Source of the DNA: Treponema sp. UBA4328
Lineage (GTDB): Bacteria > Spirochaetota > Spirochaetia > Treponematales > Treponemataceae
Direction: 5' to 3'
Assembly: GCA_002394465.1 (NCBI GenBank)
Contig: DGTU01000027.1
Location: 1-5,711, forward strand
DNA length: 5,711 bases
Shown here in pieces: positions 1-4,760 of the stretch. How positions within the stretch are numbered: the stretch's first letter is position 1; every line of letters starts with the position of its first letter. Made by a program: the position numbers and the translations under genes. The notes under the pieces are model-generated. The model was not told the origin of the DNA, made no database searches, and was given only the letters and a program-made list of their open reading frames with translations.

Positions 1-671
1 GAAGGATTTTTGATTTTTGTGATGCCGGTGAAGCGTTCAATTTTTTTGTTTGAATATATAAAAAGTTCATTTGCGTTTGCCGTTGAAATCCAGATGCGTC
101 CTGCCGTATCGCAGTAAAGCTTTGAAACCTGAATCGTTTCCATTCCGAGTTCAGTAAGTCCTTCCGGAACTATGACCTCGTGTGAAGGGGTGAGGTAGCA
201 GAGGCCTGAGGCTGTTCCGAGCCAGATGTTCCCTTCGTGGTCTTCGCATACGGCACGGATTGAATTGTGCGGAAGTCCGCCTGAAACAGTGTATTTTACA
301 ATCTGTCCGTCCGGCATGATGCATGAAACGCCTTCGTCGTTGTGGCCGGCCCAGAGGTTACCCTTTGAATCCTCAAAGATTGAGCGTACGGTAGAAAAAT
401 CGTATTTGGGATCAAACGTGCGCGTGAAATTAACGAATTCAACGCCGTCAAAGCGTACGAGTCCGTCGTAGGTTCCGATGTAGATGTAGCCCTTCTGATC
501 CTGAAGGATTGAAGTAATCGTCATGCCCGGAAGTCCGTCTGCTGTGGTCCAGTTCCTGTGTACGTAATCATTCAGAAAAGACTGGTCGACGTTTCCTTTT
601 GCAGCCGACTGTGAAAATGCACCTGCAGTGAGGCAGGCGGTAATTGCGATAGCGGAAAGTATTTTTTTCAT
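1..671 (-). CDS. Exported two-component-regulator-type beta-propeller protein, N-terminal part (cut by window edge)
   Basis: Reading the minus strand from the ATG at 671 gives 223 uninterrupted codons that run off the window. Residues 1-20 form a signal peptide: lysines after Met, a hydrophobic core, and a likely cleavage after A-F-S. From about residue 40 there are degenerate propeller blades of the Reg_prop kind, with W-TT-DGLP at 41-48, then IGTYDGLVRFDG at 65-76. Further blades follow, with DSKGNLWAG at 101-109, GGLPHNSI at 131-138, EGNIWLGT at 146-153 and AGRIWIST at 190-197. Known proteins with these blades are periplasmic sensors that usually continue into a membrane segment and a histidine kinase, GGDEF or response-regulator output. 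That part lies outside the window, so the output and ligand are unknown. The ATG at 679 is excluded because it meets TGA three codons later. No Shine-Dalgarno sequence precedes the start. Confidence 0.88.
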   Translation of the reverse strand, partial: MKKILSAIAITACLTAGAFSQSAAKGNVDQSFLNDYVHRNWTTADGLPGMTITSILQDQKGYIYIGTYDGLVRFDGVEFVNFTRTFDPKYDFSTVRSIFEDSKGNLWAGHNDEGVSCIMPDGQIVKYTVSGGLPHNSIRAVCEDHEGNIWLGTASGLCYLTPSHEVIVPEGLTELGMETIQVSKLYCDTAGRIWISTANANELFIYSNKKIERFTGITKIKNP

Positions 672-677
672 AATTTC

Positions 678-706
678 ATTGTACGGGTATAAGCGTGAAA
701 AAGCAA
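678..706 (-). promoter_or_regulatory. Sigma70-like promoter of the propeller gene, predicted leaderless
   Basis: On the minus strand, TTGCTT (706-701) and TACAAT (683-678) are separated by 17 bp. The expected start, seven bases after the -10 box, is the A of the ATG at 671, so the transcript would have no 5' leader. This fits the absence of a ribosome-binding site. It is a prediction from hexamers and spacing only. Confidence 0.55.
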
Positions 707-725
707 ATGAAGCAGAACGGTTGAA

Positions 726-754
726 TTGATAAATAACAGGAATTTTTATACATT
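726..754 (+). promoter_or_regulatory. Sigma70-like promoter of the GT-C-like gene
   Basis: TTGATA (726-731) and TACATT (749-754) are 17 bp apart. The predicted start at about 761 leaves a leader of roughly 3 nt before the ATG at 764. A competing -10 reading is TATACA (747-752), with a 15-bp spacer. The -35 box lies back-to-back with that of the divergent gene, 19 bp away, so a regulator bound between them could affect both. Confidence 0.45.
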
Positions 755-763
755 TAAAACAGC

Positions 764-2404
764 ATGAACGATTTCCTGAAACTTCCGGAAAAGCTTTCTT
801 ACGGATTGCAAAAACTGCTTAATCTTCTGGACGGCACATCTGTTTTTAAGGCCGCAGTCTTTTTTATCTTCATTCCGCTGATTTTAATGCTGCTTTCTCT
901 CGTTCCGTCTGTTCAGGATGCGCTGATTCATGCAGGTGAACTTATCAAGGGACGTGAACTGAATGCGGAGCACTGGCGTCAGGTGATTACGCATGGTATG
1001 CGCTGCGTTTTTGTCCTTGCGGCGGTAATTTTCGCTTTTCTTTCTGCAGTAAAATACAGAAAACATGAAAAGATAATCCTGGCGGTTTCAGGTATAGTTT
1101 CAGCTGCCGTGAGCCTTGTTACGGTTTTTTATCATGAGCCGTGGAATGATGAAATTACTGCCTGGTGGTATGCATGGAAATTTGACCTTGATCAGCTGCT
1201 TTTCATCATGAAGAACGAGGGCCATTTCCTTCCGTGGTATTTTATTCTTCTCCCCTTTGCAAAGGCAGGCCTTCCCCCTGTGACCGCAAGCTTTATTTCC
1301 TGGATCATAAACTGCTTCATAATATATCTTTTTGTAACCCGTGCTCCGTTCAGGATGATTCCGAAAATTATCGTTCTTTTTACGTCACTGTTCCTGTTCT
1401 GGAATCCGGTCGTTTCAAGGCCCTATGTTTTCATAAGCCTTATCCTTTTCCTGATTGCAAGGCTTTACGAAAAACGCAATGAAAAGCCGCTTGCCTTTGC
1501 ACTCCTGATTGCTGCCCTTGCAAATACTCATGTTTATATAGAAGGCCTTGCAGGAATCCTTTCACTTTATTTCCTGATTGAAGACATTATCCTTCCGTGG
1601 AAAAACTATGATCACTTTCAGAAAAAGCGTCATGTTCAGGCTTTTGCGATAATAGTATGTGGCGCACTGATTGCATTCCTTTCGGTTCTGCCGGTTTTAA
1701 GCGGTTCTTCCATATATACGGGCAGCCTCATCAACGTGAATAAATACGGACTGTATGATTTTTTAACCGGATCAGAAATAAACTGGGATCTGGCCCTTCC
1801 GTTCAGCCTGTGCCTTGGCGCTTCCTGTGCATGGATTTTAATAAAGGACAGAAAATTCTTTATCATATTGATAACATCATATGCCTGGATGGGTGCATTC
1901 TCCTGCCTTATTTATCCTGCATGGATTGCCAACCGCGCTCTCCTGTGGTTCGTAACACTTATATTTGTTTTATGGCTGTATAAAGGTTCGGCTTCAAAAG
2001 TCACTTCACTGATAATAATCATAATGTCGCTTTTTATTATCAGACCGCAGAATAACATTAATGATGTCCGGGAAGACTTTTCATGCCTTCACGCCGCAGC
2101 ACAATACATAAAGGAAAATTATCCGTCCGGATATGACGTATATGAACTCGGATATCATCCCCTGCACATGGATCTTTATCTGCCGGACTATAAAATCCAC
2201 GGTTATGATGAAACAAGGCAGATCATCGATTCCGGAAAAATACATGGCGTATCAGATGCACTTCTGATACGCATGGACAAGCCGGAGTTTGATGAGTATA
2301 CGAAAGATGCCTTTTCCCCGTCAGACAAAGATCTAGGCTCCTTCCACGGCCTCGTCTGGCATAATGTCCGCCTCCACGAACTTAACACGGAAACATGTAG
2401 ATGA
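764..2404 (+). CDS. Polytopic membrane protein, probable GT-C superfamily glycosyltransferase
   Basis: The 546-aa product has about ten or more hydrophobic segments (for example 30-48, 80-96, 104-122, 157-190, 200-213, 220-232, 243-270, 292-311, 342-360, 364-384, 390-404 and 411-426). It ends in a soluble tail (about 427-546) that would face the periplasm. A loop after the early membrane segments carries W-N-D-E (127-130). It is followed by E-G-H-F-L-P-W-Y (152-159), then R-P-Y (219-221) and N-T-H-V-Y-I-E-G (254-261). In the GT-C fold (PMT, ArnT and related polyprenyl-phosphate-sugar transferases), an acidic D-E in the first large outer loop is catalytic and a His/Pro-rich motif follows. The match is of this general type, and neither donor nor acceptor can be told. 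The start is the first in-frame ATG and lacks a Shine-Dalgarno sequence. No partner gene of cell-surface glycan synthesis is nearby. A different multi-pass membrane family cannot be excluded. Confidence 0.8.
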   Translation: MNDFLKLPEKLSYGLQKLLNLLDGTSVFKAAVFFIFIPLILMLLSLVPSVQDALIHAGELIKGRELNAEHWRQVITHGMRCVFVLAAVIFAFLSAVKYRKHEKIILAVSGIVSAAVSLVTVFYHEPWNDEITAWWYAWKFDLDQLLFIMKNEGHFLPWYFILLPFAKAGLPPVTASFISWIINCFIIYLFVTRAPFRMIPKIIVLFTSLFLFWNPVVSRPYVFISLILFLIARLYEKRNEKPLAFALLIAALANTHVYIEGLAGILSLYFLIEDIILPWKNYDHFQKKRHVQAFAIIVCGALIAFLSVLPVLSGSSIYTGSLINVNKYGLYDFLTGSEINWDLALPFSLCLGASCAWILIKDRKFFIILITSYAWMGAFSCLIYPAWIANRALLWFVTLIFVLWLYKGSASKVTSLIIIIMSLFIIRPQNNINDVREDFSCLHAAAQYIKENYPSGYDVYELGYHPLHMDLYLPDYKIHGYDETRQIIDSGKIHGVSDALLIRMDKPEFDEYTKDAFSPSDKDLGSFHGLVWHNVRLHELNTETCR

Positions 2405-2526
2405 ATGCGTGGTAAAAAGCGCCTTATCTCATCACGGTTGAAGGTCGGTTTTTTACTTCCGGACATTATATGAGGCTACGATTTGCCTTGTTGCTCTAGC
2501 TCCTTCAAAGTGAATCGAAAGCCGCC
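2405..2526. other. Intergenic stretch between the membrane protein and the first repeat copy
   Basis: No convincing gene, RNA gene or perfect GC-rich hairpin followed by a T-run is visible here. CGGACATTAT (2460-2469) is the exact inverse of ATAATGTCCG at 2361-2370, inside the end of the upstream gene. Within that span CCACG and CGTGG could also pair. This could be a weak 3' structure, but it does not look like a standard terminator despite the TTTTTT at about 2452-2457. Confidence 0.4.
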
Positions 2527-2567
2527 TTTTACCCCGCATGCATTTAAATGTTCTCTGAACATACAAT

Positions 2568-2634
2568 GTCATTGTTGTGATTAGACACGGCAATCTCTTA
2601 GAAGATAGATTTCCGGGTCAAGCCCGAAAATGAC
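2568..2634. repeat. 67-bp double-hairpin palindromic element, copy A
   Basis: The element is bounded by GTCATT and AATGAC. Hairpin 1 pairs ATTGTTGTG (2571-2579) with CACGGCAAT (2586-2594), using two U-G wobbles. Hairpin 2 pairs ATTTCCGGG (2612 region) with CCCGAAAAT across a TCAAG loop with one C-A mismatch. Palindromic units bounded by GTCATT/AATGAC occur as dispersed intergenic repeats in various bacteria; membership of a named family is not claimed. In this copy the 5' arm looks chimeric compared with the perfect hairpin in copy B. Confidence 0.7.
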
Positions 2635-2659
2635 GCAAAATAATATGTCTGTATAAAAA

Positions 2660-2689
2660 TTGACTACAGCACAGACAAATAATTATGAA
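2660..2689 (+). promoter_or_regulatory. Possible promoter inside repeat copy A
   Basis: TTGACT (2660-2665) is a near-consensus -35 box. An 18-bp spacer leads to TATGAA (2684-2689), a mediocre -10 box. Transcription would start at about 2696, just inside the left arm of the folded module. The -35 box is kept in both repeat copies while much of the spacer differs. The weak -10 box, especially in copy B (TATGTA), keeps confidence low. Confidence 0.3.
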
Positions 2690-2849
2690 ATAAAACGGCG
2701 GGAGGGAGCAGAAAGGCGGGCAAAAACACGCTGTTTGTGGCTGCCGCGTGAGCGGCATGTTTAATAGTTCCTAAGCCACAAACAGCGTGTAGTGCGCCAG
2801 CGCACGGTTTTGACCCGCATTTATGCGACCGGTAGACGTTTTATTTCAT
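2685..2849 (+). ncRNA. Candidate structured RNA or folded mobile module, copy A
   Basis: The closing stem pairs ATGAAATAAAACG (2685-2697) with CGTTTTATTTCAT (2837-2849), 13 bp and perfect. Inside it, GCGGG (2716-2720) pairs with CCCGC (2814-2818) and AAAAC with GTTTT (2807-2811). A perfect 17-bp stem joins ACACGCTGTTTGTGGCT (2726-2742) to AGCCACAAACAGCGTGT (2774-2790). Within its loop is GCCGC-GTGA-GCGGC (2743-2756), a hairpin capped by a GNRA-type tetraloop. GTGCGC-CA-GCGCAC (2792-2805) forms another hairpin. A purine-rich GGCGGGAGGGAGC tract lies unpaired near the 5' side. The strand is chosen from the GNRA loop and the upstream TTGACT. No RNA family known to me fits. It may act only as DNA, as a MITE-like palindrome. 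Confidence 0.5.
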
Positions 2850-2888
2850 TCACTTACTTTATATCCCCGGAAGTCAATTAGCATTTTA

Positions 2889-2917
2889 TTGAACCTTATG
2901 CGTTTTTTTGTTAAAAT
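2889..2917 (+). promoter_or_regulatory. purA promoter, sigma70-like
   Basis: TTGAAC (2889-2894) and TAAAAT (2912-2917) are exactly 17 bp apart. The predicted start is near 2924, giving a leader of about 23 nt that includes the ribosome-binding site. The promoter lies just outside repeat copy A, so purA has its own promoter whether or not the repeat is transcribed. Confidence 0.65.
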
Positions 2918-2936
2918 GGTGCGTATTTTGACTTTT

Positions 2937-2941
2937 GGGGG
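2937..2941 (+). promoter_or_regulatory. purA ribosome-binding site
   Basis: GGGGG sits 5 nt before the ATG at 2947 and decides the start. An in-frame TTG at 2935 would overlap this site and add only four residues that are foreign to the family N-terminus. It is the only gene start in the window with a visible Shine-Dalgarno-like sequence. Confidence 0.65.
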
Positions 2942-2946
2942 CTTTT

Positions 2947-4179
2947 ATGAAGGTCGTAGTTATCGGTGCCCAGTGGGGTGATGAAGGAAAAGGTAAGATC
3001 GTTGATTACCTTGCAGAAGATGCTGAATACGTTGTCCGCTATGCAGGCGGTCCGAACGCAGGCCACACAATTGTAGTTGACGGCAAGCAGTTTGCCCTTC
3101 ATCAGGTTCCGAGTGGAATCCTCTATCCGGAAAAATCAGTTTTCCTTGGTGCCGGAATGGTAATCGACCCGGAAGCACTTTTTAACGAGCTCCAGATGCT
3201 CAAGGACAATGGAATCAACTGGGAAGGACGCGTATTCATTTCTGACCGCGCACACATCATCCTTCCGCGCTACCGCCAGATGGACAAAGACCGTGACGCA
3301 GCCCGCAAACGCCCTATCGGAACAACCGGCCGCGGAATCGGAATTGCATATTCAGAAAAAGCACAGAGAGACGGTATCCGCCTTGCTGACCTCGACTGGA
3401 AGCAGAAGATGGAAGAATTCGACGGTGAAGACCTCGAGTACATCAATAAATACAAAGACAGGCTTCTTGAAATGCGCGTTGACCTTACTGCCAAAATGGC
3501 TGAATTCAAGAAGGCAAATATCCTGTTTGAAGGCGCTCAGGGTGCAATGCTCGACATTGATTCAGGAACATATCCTTATGTTTCTTCAGGCGCTTCATGT
3601 TCTGCCGGAGCTGCAACAGGCTGCGGAATCGGACCTCATGATCTTGATAAAATCCTCGGCGTATTCAAGGCATATGAAACACGCGTCGGAAACGGTCCGA
3701 TGCCGACTGAATTTAATGATGCAGACGAAGCAGAAAGCGAACTCTGCCGCACTGTACGCGAAACAGGACGCGAATACGGAGTAACTACCGGACGTGCACG
3801 CCGCTGCGGATACCTCGACCTCGTAGCACTCCGCTATGCATGCCGCGTTAACTCAATCGACAGCCTTGTACTTACACACCTTGATATTTACGATCCAATG
3901 GAACAGATTGAAGCCTGCGTTGCTTATGACATCGACGGAAAAATCGTAACAGACTTCCCGGCAGGCGTTGAAGCAATGGAGAAGGCAAAGCCGATCCTCG
4001 AAAAATTCGAAGGATGGAAGACTCCGCTCAAGGATGTAAGGAAGTATTCAAAGCTCCCTAAGAATGCCAGAAATTATGTAGAATTCATTGAAGACTACTG
4101 CAAGGTTCCGGTAGGAATCATTTCAGTCGGATACGAGCGTGATCAGACGTTCATCCGCAAGAATCCGTGGAAAAAATAA
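2947..4179 (+). CDS. purA: Adenylosuccinate synthetase
   Basis: The cytosolic enzyme joins IMP and aspartate, using GTP, to make adenylosuccinate, the first committed step from IMP to AMP. The 410-aa product opens with the family start V-V-I-G-A-Q-W-G-D-E-G-K-G-K (4-17), holding the catalytic Asp12 and Lys15. GGPNAGHT (34-41) carries the catalytic His40. IGTTGRGIG (124-132) binds IMP phosphate. F-E-G-A-Q-G (194-199) and the D-x-D-x-GTYPYV stretch (203-212) follow, then TTGRARR (280-286). The guanine-recognition site reads L-T-H-L-D (309-313), where E. coli has L-T-K-L-D. The region between GRGIG and EGAQG is about 25 residues shorter than in E. coli PurA, making the protein about 20 shorter than the usual 425-430. 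The C-terminal I-S-V-G-Y-E-R differs from S-T-G-P-D-R at the Pro. No frameshift or lost catalytic residue is seen, so it should be functional. It stands alone, between two repeat copies, with its own promoter and terminator. Confidence 0.97.
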   Translation: MKVVVIGAQWGDEGKGKIVDYLAEDAEYVVRYAGGPNAGHTIVVDGKQFALHQVPSGILYPEKSVFLGAGMVIDPEALFNELQMLKDNGINWEGRVFISDRAHIILPRYRQMDKDRDAARKRPIGTTGRGIGIAYSEKAQRDGIRLADLDWKQKMEEFDGEDLEYINKYKDRLLEMRVDLTAKMAEFKKANILFEGAQGAMLDIDSGTYPYVSSGASCSAGAATGCGIGPHDLDKILGVFKAYETRVGNGPMPTEFNDADEAESELCRTVRETGREYGVTTGRARRCGYLDLVALRYACRVNSIDSLVLTHLDIYDPMEQIEACVAYDIDGKIVTDFPAGVEAMEKAKPILEKFEGWKTPLKDVRKYSKLPKNARNYVEFIEDYCKVPVGIISVGYERDQTFIRKNPWKK

Positions 4180-4200
4180 AACTGAAGTTTTATTTTTTCC
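4169..4200 (+). repeat. AT-rich perfect inverted repeat overlapping the purA stop codon
   Basis: GGAAAAAATAAAAC (4169-4182) and GTTTTATTTTTTCC (4187-4200) are perfect 14-bp inverses around a TGAA loop. The left arm includes the last two Lys codons and the TAA of purA. The hairpin is AT-rich and has C, not T, after the stem, so it is a poor terminator alone. Its right arm can pair instead with 4273-4285. Confidence 0.75.
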
Positions 4201-4285
4201 TGACGAGTTTGTAATACAAACTCGAGAAAACGCTAGTGCGTTTCCTTACGGGTTTGCAAAGGCAAACCCGATGGAAAAAATAAAA
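4188..4285 (+). other. Cloverleaf-like group of three hairpins inside a closing stem, 3' of purA
   Basis: TTTTATTTTTTCC (4188-4200) pairs perfectly over 13 bp with GGAAAAAATAAAA (4273-4285). Between them are three perfect hairpins: CGAGTTTGT/ACAAACTCG with loop AAT (4204-4224), AAACGC/GCGTTT with loop TAGT (4228-4243), and CGGGTTTGC/GCAAACCCG with loop AAAG (4249-4270). Hairpins 1 and 3 have related arms. The closing stem competes with the 4169-4200 hairpin for the same strand. It is not a tRNA. Possible roles are 3'-end protection, a weak terminator or a small palindromic mobile unit. Confidence 0.65.
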
Positions 4286-4298
4286 TATTCCTGATGAC

Positions 4299-4327
4299 AA
4301 AGCACCTCATCTGAGGTGCTTTTTTTT
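4299..4327 (+). terminator. Intrinsic terminator of purA
   Basis: AAAGCACCTC (4299-4308) pairs perfectly with GAGGTGCTTT (4313-4322) around an ATCT loop, or tighter. An unbroken run of eight T follows (4320-4327). This is a textbook Rho-independent terminator. The last four T of the run are also the first bases shared with the repeat that follows, so the repeat abuts the terminator. Confidence 0.93.
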
Positions 4328-4395
4328 ACCCCGCATGCATTTAAATGTTCTCTGAACATACAATGTCATTGTTGTGATTAAGGAACAGCATATTT

Positions 4396-4462
4396 GTCAT
4401 TGCCGTGCTTAGACACGGCAATCTCTTAGAAGATAGATTTCCGGGTCAAGCCCGAAAATGAC
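4396..4462. repeat. 67-bp double-hairpin palindromic element, copy B
   Basis: GTCATT and AATGAC bound the element. Hairpin 1 is perfect, ATTGCCGTG (4399-4407) with CACGGCAAT (4414-4422) and loop CTTAGA. Hairpin 2 pairs ATTTCCGGG (4437-4445) with CCCGAAAAT (4451-4459) across TCAAG, with one C-A mismatch. It looks like the more intact form of the unit seen at 2568-2634. Confidence 0.75.
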
Positions 4463-4487
4463 GTAAAATAATATGTCTGTATAAAAA

Positions 4488-4517
4488 TTGACTTCCGTTT
4501 CGACAAGTAATTATGTA
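4488..4517 (+). promoter_or_regulatory. Possible promoter inside repeat copy B
   Basis: TTGACT (4488-4493) is kept from copy A. At the 18-bp spacing the -10 position reads TATGTA (4512-4517), a poor match. Any start would fall at the left arm of the folded module. Weak evidence, listed because it matches the site in copy A. Confidence 0.2.
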
Positions 4518-4676
4518 ATAAAACGGCGGGAGGGAGCAGAAAGGCGGGCAAAAACACTCTGTTTGTGGCTGCCGCGTGAGCGGCATGTTTAATAGTTCCT
4601 AAGCCACAAACAGCGTGTAGTGCGCCAGCGCACGGTTTTGACCCGCATTTATGCGACCGGTAGCCGTTTTATTACA
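4514..4676 (+). ncRNA. Candidate structured RNA or folded mobile module, copy B
   Basis: The closing stem is 14 bp and perfect: TGTAATAAAACGGC (4514-4527) with GCCGTTTTATTACA (4663-4676). Compared with copy A, the left arm has T at 4516 instead of A, and the right arm has A at 4674 instead of T. The two changes are at paired positions and restore the pair. The long inner stem (4554-4570 with 4602-4618) has one T-C mismatch at 4558. The GCCGC-GTGA-GCGGC hairpin, the GTGCGC-CA-GCGCAC hairpin and the purine-rich GGCGGGAGGG tract are unchanged. Confidence 0.5.
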
Positions 4677-4717
4677 GTGAGCTACTTTAACTGTATACAT
4701 ATACCTTCAAATTAAAA

Positions 4718-4745
4718 TTGTCAGGTGCATTATTTTGCATAAAAT
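4718..4745 (+). promoter_or_regulatory. Sigma70-like promoter of the putative lipoprotein gene
   Basis: TTGTCA (4718-4723) and TAAAAT (4740-4745) are 16 bp apart. The predicted start near 4752 leaves about 9 AU-rich nt before the ATG at 4761, with no Shine-Dalgarno sequence. The site lies outside repeat copy B. Confidence 0.5.
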
Positions 4746-4760
4746 GCCGAAAATATATTC

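Larger units (their letters stand above)
2527..2845 (+). repeat. Dispersed composite repeat, copy A (direct orientation, partner at 4324-4673)
   Basis: These 319 bases match the copy at 4324-4673 with 11 substitutions by my alignment, plus one 31-bp gap after 2583. Seven of the 11 substitutions fall in the 15-nt stretch 2666-2680. The rest is nearly identical, so the copies are recent or kept similar. From left to right it contains a small ATGTTC-TCT-GAACAT hairpin, a 67-bp double-hairpin palindrome (2568-2634), a TTGACT box, and a strongly folded module (2685-2849). No open reading frame of note is present. Similarity stops abruptly at CGTTTTATT, which probably marks the right edge of the unit. 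Inferred to be a non-autonomous mobile or dispersed element. Confidence 0.93.
4324..4673 (+). repeat. Dispersed composite repeat, copy B
   Basis: This is the 350-bp partner of 2527-2845, in the same orientation. It carries 31 extra bases (4381-4411). TGTCATTGttGTGaTTA (4364-4380) and TGTCATTGccGTGcTTA (4395-4411) are imperfect direct repeats, 14 of 17 identical and 31 bp apart. Deletion between them gives exactly the sequence of copy A. The unit is otherwise the same series of a small hairpin, 67-bp palindrome, TTGACT box and folded module. It lies directly between the purA terminator and the promoter of the lipoprotein gene. Confidence 0.93.

Noticed and set aside
226..471. 81-codon plus-strand open frame opposite the propeller gene
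   Set aside because: The minus strand carries a clear signal peptide and propeller motifs across the same bases. This frame has no recognisable features.
2527..2845. CRISPR array or insertion sequence with transposase
   Set aside because: There are only two copies with 1.8 kb between them and no regular short repeat-spacer pattern. No transposase-like reading frame is present in or next to either copy.
2935..2946. Upstream TTG start for purA adding four residues
   Set aside because: It overlaps the G-rich ribosome-binding site, and the family N-terminus begins at the ATG at 2947 (M-K-V-V-V-I-G).
2924..2946. Purine riboswitch or PurR-type control ahead of purA
   Set aside because: The predicted leader is only about 23 nt, too short for an aptamer. 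Repeat copy A lies upstream of the promoter and shows no match to purine-riboswitch core motifs, and its twin precedes an unrelated lipoprotein gene.
3209..3784. 191-codon open frame within purA, +1 shifted
   Set aside because: It lies wholly inside purA in another frame, has low-complexity Ser/Thr/Lys composition and no start signal. It is a shadow of the real gene.
4188..4285. Cloverleaf of three hairpins within a closing stem, like a tRNA gene
   Set aside because: There is no T-loop GTTCGA-type motif, D-loop GG or recognisable anticodon arm layout. The arms (9, 6 and 9 bp with 3-4 nt loops) do not fit tRNA geometry, and the closing stem is pure A/T plus GG.
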